DNA of 40,401 nt from an uncultured Actinomycetes bacterium (lineage in GTDB: Bacteria; Actinomycetota; Actinomycetes; Nanopelagicales; Nanopelagicaceae). Below, one piece after another: positions 33,433 through 40,401 of the stretch (within the stretch, counting starts at the first letter, position 1; each line of letters opens with the position of its first letter). The DNA lies in NCBI GenBank assembly GCA_903827945.1, contig CAIKKN010000007.1, positions 1 to 40,401 on the forward strand, in the 5' to 3' direction. Under the pieces are notes generated by a model, which was given only the letters and a program-made list of their open reading frames with translations, had not been told where the DNA came from and ran no database searches. The translations under genes and the position numbers were made by a program.

Positions 33433-34483
33433 TCTTTTCATTGCGTAGGCGATCAAAGAGATTTGTGAACGAGTCAAAAGTTACATTAACTTCTCTGAAC
33501 CCAGCGCGGCGTGATTTACCCATATCCGCAAAAGTTTCAACTTGGCGACCTAGGTCAGCATCTGTATGCCACCACGACGCAAGGTGAGTTGCTTTAAAAT
33601 CTTGTAAGCCATGTTTTGCAACAATTTTTGCCCAAACTTCATCAGCGTCACCCATCTTCGGATCAAGCGGAGTGATTTGAGCTGGATAGCCTGGATCTTC
33701 TAGGCCAAAGTAATCAGCAATGTGCTTCCACAATTGGCGCCAGCGGAATACATCACCGTTAACAGTATTGAATGCTTGATTCTTTGCAGTTTCAGCAGTT
33801 GCCGACCAAACAGCATGGCGAGCAAGAATGCTCGCATCTGTTACATCCGTGACACCATTAAATTGCTCAGTCGAACCTGGGAAGACAAAAGGACGACCTG
33901 TTTCCTTGCAAATGCTTGCGTAGATTGCGAGTGTGACGCCCATATTCATGACGTTTCCTAGCGCGTACCCAATCATTGTGTGAGGACGGTGCACTGACCA
34001 CGTGAAATTACGTTCTGCAGCATGCTTGAAAAGAATATCCTCTTGAACGTAGTAGAAATTCTCAATTGGAAGGCGTTCTTGAGATTCGCGGAATGGCGTA
34101 TCCATTGGTGTGGATGCATAAGCTTCGAAGGGTCCGAGGTAATGCTTAAGACCTGTGATCAAAACTGCATGTTCAAGTGACTTGGTCTGACGCATCGCTG
34201 AAAGAGTGTTCTCGAGCATTGCGCCATTTACAGCACAGTTTTCCGCCTCCGTATTTTGGCGAGACCATGTGCAGAAGAAAAGATGTGAAATGGCTAGGCC
34301 ATCAATTGCCTTCTCTACGCTTGCCTGATCAAGTACATCGGCATAAACGTGATTCACTCCTGGGATTGTGATTCCAGGTTTGCGAGATAGACCGTGAACT
34401 TTCCAGCCATCTGCCAACAAAACCTGTGCGATGTTGTTACCTGCAATGCCGGTAACTCCGACAATAAGCGCCTCTTTTGCCAT
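33422..34483 (-). CDS. PRISE-like SDR oxidoreductase (progesterone 5-beta-reductase/iridoid synthase family)
   Basis: A 353-residue atypical extended SDR. The N-terminal cofactor motif is ALIVGVTGIAGNNIAQVL (GxxGxxG). The family-typical segments TWSRQNTEAENCAVNGAMLENTL, ITGLKHYLGPFEAY, FYYVQEDILFKHAAERNFTWSVHRPHTMIGYALGNVMNMG (with the YxxxD catalytic variation) and NTVNGDVFRWRQLWKHIADYFG match bacterial PRISE proteins. These reduce activated C=C bonds of enones with NADPH, though the bacterial substrates are mostly unknown. It is divergent from the oxidoreductase operon that starts at 34644, separated by 160 bases. Confidence 0.85.
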   Translation of the reverse strand: MAKEALIVGVTGIAGNNIAQVLLADGWKVHGLSRKPGITIPGVNHVYADVLDQASVEKAIDGLAISHLFFCTWSRQNTEAENCAVNGAMLENTLSAMRQTKSLEHAVLITGLKHYLGPFEAYASTPMDTPFRESQERLPIENFYYVQEDILFKHAAERNFTWSVHRPHTMIGYALGNVMNMGVTLAIYASICKETGRPFVFPGSTEQFNGVTDVTDASILARHAVWSATAETAKNQAFNTVNGDVFRWRQLWKHIADYFGLEDPGYPAQITPLDPKMGDADEVWAKIVAKHGLQDFKATHLASWWHTDADLGRQVETFADMGKSRRAGFREVNVTFDSFTNLFDRLRNEKIIP

Positions 34484-34556
34484 TGTAAATCCCTTCCGTT
34501 GGAGCGAATGTTAGGTGAGACTGTACGAAATGACAATACAGTGCCAATAACGAGGA

Positions 34557-34574
34557 AAGTGTTCGTTCACACTT
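34557..34574. promoter_or_regulatory. Inverted-repeat operator candidate upstream of oxidoreductase operon
   Basis: AAGTGT (34557-34562) and ACACTT (34569-34574) are perfect 6-base arms around TCGTTC. The right arm overlaps TTGACA (34573-34578), a consensus -35 hexamer pointing right, although no good -10 box is seen 16-18 bases later. A nearly identical element (ATGTGT-N6-ACACTT) precedes the transporter genes at 38422. A repressor bound here would cover the -35 region. Confidence 0.5.
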
Positions 34575-34643
34575 GACACTCATACGACGCGGTGTTTCAC
34601 TTAACTCGCTTTATTTCTACTCCTACGTCTCAAGGAAGCGGCC

Positions 34644-35426
34644 ATGGGAAGACTTGCAGGTAAGTCAGTAATCATTTCTGGTGCAGGAAGTGGCATTGGA
34701 CGCGCATTCGCGCTCGCTCTTGCTGCCGAAGGCGCCAAAGTCGGCGTTCTCGATTTAAATGAGGCCGCAGCACAAAATGTTGTTGATTCGATAAATGGAT
34801 CTGGCGGTGGCGCCATTGCACTTACGGCAAACGTTTCAAACCGAGCCGAAGTTCGTACAGCTTTCGAAAAGTTTGTTGGTTGGGCAGGAAAACTGGATGT
34901 CCTATTCAATAACGCTGGTTTTAACAAGCCAATGCCGTTCTTGGAAGTAACAGAAGAGAATTGGCACGCAATCATGGATGTAAATGGTCTTGGTGTTCTT
35001 ATCGGAATCCAAGAGGGCGCAAAGTTGATGATTCCTAATAAGTCAGGAAAGATCATCAATACAGCCTCAATTGCCGGTCGTCAGGGTTATCCATCATTTG
35101 CTCCGTATTGCGCCAGTAAATTCGCAGTAAATGCGCTTACTCAAGCGGGTGCACGAGGACTTGCCGAGCACAACATCACAGTTAATTCATTCTCTCCAGG
35201 AGTTGTTTCAACACCACTCTGGGACGGGCTCAATAAAGATTTGTACGCAATGGGGGAAGCAAAGACTCCAGACTCAGCAATTGATGAATTCGGTGCGGGA
35301 ATTCTTAGAGGTCATGCTGCGGCTCCAGAAGAATTGGCGGGGACAGCGGTCTTTCTCGCTAGCAAGGATTCAGACTATATGACCGGCCAAACAATAATGA
35401 TCGACGGTGGGATGGTGCTCCTCTAA
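34644..35426 (+). CDS. Short-chain dehydrogenase/reductase (SDR)
   Basis: A 260-residue classical SDR. The cofactor motif is ISGAGSGIGRAFALALAAEG with LDLNE after strand 2 (favours NAD+), then NNAGFNKPMPF and the catalytic Ser...Tyr-x3-Lys in NTASIAGRQGYPSFAPYCASK. The C-terminus FLASKDSDYMTGQTIMIDGGMVLL is typical of members acting on polyols, hydroxy acids or 2,3-butanediol. It is the first of four oxidoreductase genes, with its stop overlapping the next start by one base (TAATG). The substrate is unknown. Confidence 0.92.
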   Translation: MGRLAGKSVIISGAGSGIGRAFALALAAEGAKVGVLDLNEAAAQNVVDSINGSGGGAIALTANVSNRAEVRTAFEKFVGWAGKLDVLFNNAGFNKPMPFLEVTEENWHAIMDVNGLGVLIGIQEGAKLMIPNKSGKIINTASIAGRQGYPSFAPYCASKFAVNALTQAGARGLAEHNITVNSFSPGVVSTPLWDGLNKDLYAMGEAKTPDSAIDEFGAGILRGHAAAPEELAGTAVFLASKDSDYMTGQTIMIDGGMVLL

Positions 35427-36403
35427 TGAAAGCTCTTCAATTTATGTCTCCAAATGTTATGTCAGTCAATAACATTGACATTCCCAAGATTGCAGAAGAT
35501 GAAGTTCTTCTAGCGAGCCGCGCAGTCGGTATCTGCCATTCAGATATTGAACTTCTAGAAGGTCGCTACATCATTCCCTTTAAGTATCCAGTGATTCCTG
35601 GCCATGAGTGGACCGGGGAAGTGATGGAAGTCGGCAAAAAAGTTACGACACTCAAAGCTGGAGATCGAGTCGTTGGTGAGTGCGTTATTGGTCAAGAGCA
35701 TTTTGGTTTCAGCATCAGCGGTGCGATGGCTGACTACTTTGTTGCAAAAGCCGATTGGCTCCACAAAATTCCGGAAAATCTTTCGTATACACAAGGCGCG
35801 CTTGTAGAACCATTTAGTTGTGGTTATTACGCGACTGTCCGCGCTGACAATCTAGATGGCAGCGACACTGTTGTTGTGTTCGGTGCAGGACCTATCGGAC
35901 TTGGCGTTATCGCAGCAAGTGCTGCAAAGCGTGCTCGCGTTATTGTTGTCGAACCATCTGCTGCTCGTGCACAAGTTGCGCTCAGTCTTGGAGCTGAAGA
36001 TATTGTCGATCCAACAAAGGGATCTGTTGCAGATCAGGTTATGGCGCTCACCCAGGGACAGGGTGCATCTGTCGTTATTGATGCAAGCGGGCGACCAGAT
36101 GCCATGTCAGCAACCCTTGAAGTTGCTGGTTTTCGTGCTCGAATCGTGATTATTGGTATCAGTGTTGGTGGAAGTGCACCAACGCAAATGGGCCTTATCC
36201 AGTCCAAAGAACTCCAAGTCCGCGGAATCATCGGTTCACCAGGTGTATGGCCACAAACCATTAAATTCCTTGCCCGAACAAATATTGATCTGTCGAAGCT
36301 TGTTACTTCTACATTTGATATCAGTGAGGCAAATCTTGCCTATGACAAAGTCTTGACCGACAAGAGCCAAATTAAGGTTCACGTCACAAATAGCAAGTCA
36401 TGA
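35426..36403 (+). CDS. Medium-chain alcohol dehydrogenase lacking the structural-zinc loop
   Basis: A 325-residue MDR-family protein. The catalytic-zinc side has Cys in GICHSDIELLEGRY and His-Glu in IPGHEWTGEVMEVG. The usual CGxCxxCxxGxxxxC structural-zinc cluster is absent and replaced by GECVIGQEHFGFSISGAMADYF. The cofactor fold is VVFGAGPIGLGVIAASAAKRARVIVVEPS. It probably oxidises a polyol or secondary alcohol. It overlaps the SDR stop by one base and the next dehydrogenase start by four. Confidence 0.9.
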   Translation: MKALQFMSPNVMSVNNIDIPKIAEDEVLLASRAVGICHSDIELLEGRYIIPFKYPVIPGHEWTGEVMEVGKKVTTLKAGDRVVGECVIGQEHFGFSISGAMADYFVAKADWLHKIPENLSYTQGALVEPFSCGYYATVRADNLDGSDTVVVFGAGPIGLGVIAASAAKRARVIVVEPSAARAQVALSLGAEDIVDPTKGSVADQVMALTQGQGASVVIDASGRPDAMSATLEVAGFRARIVIIGISVGGSAPTQMGLIQSKELQVRGIIGSPGVWPQTIKFLARTNIDLSKLVTSTFDISEANLAYDKVLTDKSQIKVHVTNSKS

Positions 36404-37461
36404 GCACTTCAAAAACTATGAAAGCCGCTGTTCTTCATGCTTTGGATGATTTGCGTATCGAGGATGTTTCCATTCCAACTATTGGCGATAACGACTTGTT
36501 GATCAAGGTCGCTTATAACGGTTTATGTGGATCAGATGCATCTGAATATCATAAAGCGACTTTGTTTGTTCCTTACGATAAGCCTCATCCAAACAGCAAG
36601 CATGTGGGCCCAACAATTTTGGGACATGAGTTTGTTGGAACAGTTGTTGAAGCTGGAAAAAATGTCTCCTCATTCAACGGTAAAAAAGTTGCCTGCGGTG
36701 CCGGTGTTTCTTGCGGAAATTGCAAACGTTGCAAAGAAGGACGTACGAATCTCTGTGCGCATTACTACACACTTGGTTTGAGCACACATGGTGGAATGGC
36801 GGAATTTGTATCTGCGCCAGCTAGTACATGTCTTGAAATTCCAGAAGAAATGTCCTTTGAACGTGCTGCTCTGGCTCAACCCCTTGCGGTTGGAATTCAT
36901 GGAGTAAACCGCGCAGGAGTAAAAGCTGGAGACACTGTCTTTCTTCTAGGCGCCGGAGCCATCGGTGCTTTTGTTTGCGTGGCTCTTCGCAACAGAAATG
37001 TGCATGTTGTCGCCGCGGATATCTCGCAAGAGAGACTGAACCTTGTGAAAGATCTCGGCGTTGATAAAACTATATTGATTAGCAAAGATGCATCAATCCA
37101 GGAGCTCAAAGAACAATTCGGGGTGCAAGCTGATGTTGTATTTGAAACATCTGGCGCACCTGGAGGGGTGGCAAAAGCAGTAGCACTCACTCTTTCGGGA
37201 GGTACCGCAATGCTTTTAGGGCTCAATAAGACTCCTCAAGAACTTGTGTTTTCTGATCCTGTTTTACGCGAAGTCACTCTTCAGACAACAGTTGCACACG
37301 TGTGCATGGATGATATTCCCGAAGCACTTGAACTTCTTGCCGACGGAACTGTTGCAAATCTTCTGAGCGGTGAAACTTTCAAATTAGAAGATTCCCAAGC
37401 TGCATTTGATTTACTCCTAAGTGGCACATCTCAGGGAAAAATTTTGATTGGAAACGGATGA
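36400..37461 (+). CDS. Zinc-dependent medium-chain dehydrogenase (threonine/butanediol dehydrogenase-like)
   Basis: A 353-residue MDR enzyme with both zinc sites. The catalytic site has Cys in GLCGSDASEYHK and GHEFVGTVVEAG. The structural site has the four cysteines in SCGNCKRCKEGRTNLC. The Rossmann motif is VFLLGAGAIGAFVCVALRN. Resemblance is to L-threonine, 2,3-butanediol and sorbitol dehydrogenases, which cannot be separated by eye. The start overlaps the preceding stop (ATGA), and the stop overlaps the next start in the same way. Confidence 0.9.
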   Translation: MSTSKTMKAAVLHALDDLRIEDVSIPTIGDNDLLIKVAYNGLCGSDASEYHKATLFVPYDKPHPNSKHVGPTILGHEFVGTVVEAGKNVSSFNGKKVACGAGVSCGNCKRCKEGRTNLCAHYYTLGLSTHGGMAEFVSAPASTCLEIPEEMSFERAALAQPLAVGIHGVNRAGVKAGDTVFLLGAGAIGAFVCVALRNRNVHVVAADISQERLNLVKDLGVDKTILISKDASIQELKEQFGVQADVVFETSGAPGGVAKAVALTLSGGTAMLLGLNKTPQELVFSDPVLREVTLQTTVAHVCMDDIPEALELLADGTVANLLSGETFKLEDSQAAFDLLLSGTSQGKILIGNG

Positions 37462-38330
37462 CGAACGTACTTATTGTTGGCGCAGGCAAGATGGGTTCAG
37501 CTATTGCCAAGGAACTTGCTGCAGATGGTGTTTCAGTCACGATGTGGAACCGCACAGCTGAAAAGCTTGAAGCGTTAAAAGTAGAAATCACAGCACCCTC
37601 ATTTAATACCTCAACAGATCTTAAGACTGCAGTACCTTCGGCCGATATCATCATCACATTTTTAACATCCGGCACAATCGTTGAAGAAGTTTTGCTTGCT
37701 CCGGGATTGCTTGAGGCGTGCAAGAAATCAGCAATCATCGTAGATATGAGTACAAGTGGCGTTGACACTCCGCACATTCTTAAGAAAGCTATCGCGGCTG
37801 TAGGACTCCGCTATGTTGACGCTCCAGTTTCCGGAAGCATGGCAACTATCGCTTCGCATCAATTGTTAGTAATGGCAAGTGGAGACGCGAGCGCAATCGA
37901 GGAAGTAACTCCAACTTTGATGAAGTTCTCAAAGAAAGTGGCAAACCTTGGCGCCGCCGGAAACGGCCAAGTGATGAAATTGGCAGTAAACCTAATTGTT
38001 CATACCTTGAATGCTGCAATCGCTGAGTCACTCGCGATCGCGACGGCAGGGGGCATTTCTATCGATGCTGCATACGACATTCTTGAAGAGAGCGTGGTCG
38101 CCGCGCCATTCCTTAAGTACAAGCGGGGGGCCTTCACCAATCCTGACGTGCCAGTAGCGATGCGGATTGACACTGTCCTCAAGGACATGAATCTCATCTC
38201 AGCCCTCGGTGATCGACTCGGGCTTCCACTGGTTTCTACGCCTGCCGTGCAAGAGGCTTATGCGCAAGCGGTTGCCCAGGGGCTATCGGCCAAAGATATG
38301 GCCAGGTTACTTGAGACCTTCCAGAAGTAA
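37458..38330 (+). CDS. Beta-hydroxyacid dehydrogenase (3-hydroxyisobutyrate dehydrogenase family)
   Basis: A 290-residue NAD(P)-dependent 6-phosphogluconate-dehydrogenase-fold enzyme. It has the N-terminal GAGKMGSAIAKELAADG cofactor motif with WNRTAEK (favours NADP+), the substrate loop VDAPVSGSMA, and the catalytic Lys in GNGQVMKLAVNLIVHTLNAAIAES. Family members oxidise 3-hydroxyisobutyrate, tartronate, threonate or related 2/3-hydroxyacids. As the last of four translationally coupled oxidoreductases, it probably acts on a hydroxyacid made by the earlier enzymes. The region downstream (38331-38464) holds tandem repeats and an operator-like dyad. Confidence 0.92.
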   Translation: MTNVLIVGAGKMGSAIAKELAADGVSVTMWNRTAEKLEALKVEITAPSFNTSTDLKTAVPSADIIITFLTSGTIVEEVLLAPGLLEACKKSAIIVDMSTSGVDTPHILKKAIAAVGLRYVDAPVSGSMATIASHQLLVMASGDASAIEEVTPTLMKFSKKVANLGAAGNGQVMKLAVNLIVHTLNAAIAESLAIATAGGISIDAAYDILEESVVAAPFLKYKRGAFTNPDVPVAMRIDTVLKDMNLISALGDRLGLPLVSTPAVQEAYAQAVAQGLSAKDMARLLETFQK

Positions 38331-38366
38331 CTTAAGCGTCACTTCAATCCCCCGCTTCTGAAAACT

Positions 38367-38399
38367 GTTATCTAAGCGTTATCTAAGCGTTATCTAAAT
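38367..38399. repeat. Three tandem 11-bp repeats upstream of ribose-type transporter
   Basis: GTTATCTAAGC occurs at 38367-38377 and 38378-38388 and, with two changes, at 38389-38399 (GTTATCTAAAT). The period is about one helical turn, so identical faces are presented three times. The repeats lie in the 134-base gap before the transporter genes. Iterated activator or repressor contacts are possible, as is simple slippage. Confidence 0.75.
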
Positions 38400-38421
38400 C
38401 CCTTGTGGGTTCTGGGGAGCC

Positions 38422-38439
38422 ATGTGTACAGTCACACTT
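38422..38439. promoter_or_regulatory. Second copy of the GTGT-N6-ACACTT operator candidate
   Basis: ATGTGT (38422-38427) and ACACTT (38434-38439) flank ACAGTC. Spacing and right arm are the same as in the element at 34557-34574, and both continue with (C/G)ACA. It ends 25 bases before the permease ATG at 38465. Shared sites suggest one regulator, encoded outside this window, controls both the oxidoreductase operon and the transporter. Confidence 0.5.
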
Positions 38440-38464
38440 CACAGCAAGACCTGGAAAGGTGAAC

Positions 38465-39475
38465 ATGAGTTCCTCAGAAGTTCGTGATGTGAAGCGCTCT
38501 GCACGTTTGCAGGTTTCGCGCGGGATGAAGACTGTCTTAGCGGGCGTCGTCATTCTTTATATCGCGAGTGCGATTCTTGCCCCAACAAGTGTCAGCAAAG
38601 TTGCTCAAATGGGAATGCTTCCATTTGCTGCATGTCTTGCAATTGTTGGTCTTGGCCAGACACTTGTCATTCAACAAGGTGGAATTGATCTTTCTGTTGC
38701 AGGCGCTGTTTCACTTACCGTTGTTATTGTTACATGGGGCCCTGATCGACATGACAACCGCTTAATTCCAGCGGTCATAGCTGCATTTGCTGCGGCAATT
38801 ATTACAGGATTCATTAACGGAGCGCTTGTTACAAAGACAAAGCTCAACTCTATCGTTGCAACACTTGGCGTTAACTCACTCCTGTATGGCGTGATGATGG
38901 CGCTTTCTGGTGGAAGCCCTCGCCGTACAACAGAGCGACTATCTCATTTCACCAACAACAAGACTTTTGGTCTACAACATTCAGTTTATATTGGAATTAT
39001 TGCCGCGATTATCGTCACAATTTTAATTAAGCGCACAGTCATTGGTCGTCGCTTTGAAGCGGTCGGTGCTAATCCGCGTGCAGCGTTAGCGACTGGTCTT
39101 AAAGTTGGTCGCTACCAAATCGGTGCTTATGTCTCTGCGCAAATCTTGTACTGTCTTGCTGGCATAGTGCTTGGTGGAGTTATTTCGCAACCAACTGCCT
39201 ACCAAGGCGATGACTACGTACTTCCTTCTGTGGCAATTGTAGTTCTCGGTGGCACCTCACTTCTTGGAGGCCGTGGATTCCCTGCAGCTTCAGCTCTTGC
39301 TGCGTTATTTTTAAAACAACTTGACATGTTTGTGCTTTCACTTGGAGTGCCGTACGGCGTTCGCACAATCGTCATCTCGATTTCTTTAATGCTCGGTATC
39401 GCGCTGTATGCAGTGAATTGGAGATCAATTCGCTCGAAATTCAGCGTAAAAGGCAGAGAACTTCAGGCTGCCTAA
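38465..39475 (+). CDS. Ribose-type (CUT2) ABC transporter permease
   Basis: A 336-residue membrane protein with about 8-10 hydrophobic segments, of the RbsC/XylH type. Typical segments are LAIVGLGQTLVIQQGGIDLSVAGAVSLTVVIV, GFINGALVTKTKLNSIVATLGVNSLLYGVMMALSGG, EAVGANPRAALATGLKV and VVLGGTSLLGGRGFPAASALAALFLKQL. ATG 38465 is chosen because GGAAAGGTG lies just upstream. No EAA loop is expected in this class. The gene precedes a binding protein; the ATPase gene is not in the window and may follow it. The substrate is likely the polyol or sugar handled by the upstream oxidoreductases. Confidence 0.92.
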   Translation: MSSSEVRDVKRSARLQVSRGMKTVLAGVVILYIASAILAPTSVSKVAQMGMLPFAACLAIVGLGQTLVIQQGGIDLSVAGAVSLTVVIVTWGPDRHDNRLIPAVIAAFAAAIITGFINGALVTKTKLNSIVATLGVNSLLYGVMMALSGGSPRRTTERLSHFTNNKTFGLQHSVYIGIIAAIIVTILIKRTVIGRRFEAVGANPRAALATGLKVGRYQIGAYVSAQILYCLAGIVLGGVISQPTAYQGDDYVLPSVAIVVLGGTSLLGGRGFPAASALAALFLKQLDMFVLSLGVPYGVRTIVISISLMLGIALYAVNWRSIRSKFSVKGRELQAA

Positions 39476-39481
39476 AACAGG

Positions 39482-39506
39482 TTTCGGGATCGCAAGATCG
39501 CCGAAA
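39482..39506 (+). promoter_or_regulatory. Intercistronic hairpin with GCAA tetraloop before the binding-protein gene
   Basis: TTTCGG-GATC (39482-39491), loop GCAA (39492-39495) and GATC-G-CCGAAA (39496-39506) form a 10-bp stem with one bulged G and a GNRA-type loop. It sits between the permease stop (39475) and the binding-protein start (39547). No T-run follows, so processing or stabilisation of the downstream message is more likely than termination. Confidence 0.55.
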
Positions 39507-39546
39507 GTGCGTCAATATTTGCCGCACAACTAGGAAAGGAAATAAC

Positions 39547-40401
39547 TTGATACGCTTCAAATCTCGAGCCGCTGTAGTCGCGAGTGTCATCAGTGTTGCG
39601 GCATTAACAATCGCAACCAGCGTGGTCGCTACTTCTGCAAGTAGCGCTGCTGGTGTCCCTTCATGGTGCGGCCCTAAGAAAATTACTATGGGATTCACTG
39701 ATGGTTTCGGTGGAAACTCATGGCGTCTAGTAACAACTGCTGCAGTACGTGAAGAAGTTAAGCTTTGCCCAAGCGTTACAAAGCTTTACTACGCAGATGG
39801 CCAAGGAAAGACAGATAAAGCAATTTCAGACATTAAAGGAATGGTTGCTAAGGGCGTAAAGGCTCTTGTTGTATTCCCTGATGCTGGACAAGCAATGCTT
39901 CCTGCACTTCGTTCAGCTTACAAAGCTGGCGTTGTAACAGTCCCTTACCGCGTATGGGCTGGCGGAACTGCTGGTAAGGATTACAACCTATTCATAGGTT
40001 CTGATTTCGTGCTTGCTGGAAAGCTATGGGGCGAATGGATTAAGAAGAATCTTCCAAACGGTGGAAATATTCTTTCTCTCTCAGGTCCTGCAGGTAACAG
40101 CCAAGGCGCAGACGAGGCTAAGGGCCTACAAAGCGTTCTAGGCGGCGATCCTAAGTACAAGTTCATTGGCGCTCAGCCATTTGAAGTTACAAACTGGGAT
40201 CCAGGCAAGGCACAAGAAGTTTTGACTGCTGCTATTGCTAAGTATCCACAAATCGATGCAATCACAACTGACTTCGGTCCTTCGATTGTTTCAGCTCTAC
40301 AAGCTGCAGTTGATTCAGGTTGGAAAGTTCCTGCAATCGCAGGTTCAGACGGAAACGTCTTTGGTTGCTTCTACCAAGATAACCATGCAACACAACCTAA
40401 C
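39547..40401 (+). CDS. Ribose-type ABC transporter substrate-binding protein (partial)
   Basis: The first 285 residues of a periplasmic-binding-protein-like (RbsB type) solute-binding protein; the frame is still open at the last base. TTG 39547 is the start: it follows AGGAAAGGAAATAAC and gives a signal peptide (IRFKSRAAVVASVISVAALTIATSVVATSASSAAG) with no lipobox cysteine. The mature part has KKITMGFTDGFGGNSWRLVTTAAVREE, AISDIKGMVAKGVKALVVFPDAGQAMLPALRSAYKAGVVTVPY, FIGSDFVLAGKLWGEW, ILSLSGPAGNSQGADEAKGLQSVL and IDAITTDFGPSIVSALQAAVDSG, all characteristic of the family. Strong preference for AAG, GCA and GCT codons suggests high expression. Confidence 0.9.
   Translation, partial: MIRFKSRAAVVASVISVAALTIATSVVATSASSAAGVPSWCGPKKITMGFTDGFGGNSWRLVTTAAVREEVKLCPSVTKLYYADGQGKTDKAISDIKGMVAKGVKALVVFPDAGQAMLPALRSAYKAGVVTVPYRVWAGGTAGKDYNLFIGSDFVLAGKLWGEWIKKNLPNGGNILSLSGPAGNSQGADEAKGLQSVLGGDPKYKFIGAQPFEVTNWDPGKAQEVLTAAIAKYPQIDAITTDFGPSIVSALQAAVDSGWKVPAIAGSDGNVFGCFYQDNHATQPN

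Noticed and set aside
34588-34605. GGTGTTTCACTT, resembling the 34557 dyad
   Set aside because: The spacer is much shorter and the arms imperfect, so it does not fit the shared architecture.
1-40401. CRISPR array, tRNA or rRNA genes, insertion sequences
   Set aside because: No regularly spaced repeats, cloverleaf-like segments, rRNA-like stretches or transposase motifs were seen on reading both strands.

Overview
The window looks like chromosomal DNA from a small, streamlined freshwater actinobacterium of the Nanopelagicales (acI) type, such as Candidatus Planktophila or Nanopelagicus. The evidence is a G+C content in the mid-40s by eye, very dense packing (no gene-free stretch above about 190 bases), many 4-bp start/stop overlaps, the actinobacterial pair tadA plus its associated protein, and several carbohydrate ABC importers. 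The lineage call is inference from gene content, not from a marker-gene comparison. No rRNA, tRNA, CRISPR array, insertion sequence or prophage gene was recognised.

Layout. (1) 1-3167 is an accessory-looking left edge: the tail of an unknown gene, a large secreted protein with a degenerate metalloprotease motif, and a UDP-sugar dehydrogenase fragment cut off after its NAD-binding half. (2) 3191-15290 is mostly housekeeping: succinate-semialdehyde-type dehydrogenase, an APC permease fused to an OB-fold domain, tadA and its partner, upp, malic enzyme, an ABC-F ATPase, an HtrA-type protease, an MFS carrier, a small membrane protein and an S51-family protein. (3) 15343-16485 encodes an LCP cell-wall ligase. 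(4) 16489-28711 is a large divergent amino-sugar or glycoside module. Leftward it carries SIS-domain isomerase/deaminase, binding protein, two permeases, GH4 glycosidase, ROK kinase and NagA. Rightward it carries a second binding protein, two permeases, a DeoR-type repressor and a class II ketose-bisphosphate aldolase. The two arms share a 185-bp control region with a clear palindrome, and neither importer has its own ATPase. (5) 28722-34483 holds a 2-oxoacid dehydrogenase E2 and a fused E1 alpha-beta, divergent from a VOC protein plus a GntR/FCD regulator, followed by a PRISE-type reductase. Repeated GATTG-N4-CAATC sites in the divergent gap are good candidates for the GntR operator. (6) 34644-40401 is an operon of four overlapping NAD(P)-dependent oxidoreductases, then a ribose-type (CUT2) permease and a binding protein cut by the window end. 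A shared GTGT-N6-ACACTT element precedes both the oxidoreductases and the transporter.

Together, regions 4 to 6 suggest a heterotroph that takes up dissolved sugars and amino sugars and converts them through short, locally regulated pathways. The most interesting items are the divergent amino-sugar module, the two independent sets of putative operators, the oxidoreductase operon of unknown substrate, the APC-OB fusion, and three substrate-binding proteins without a lipobox.
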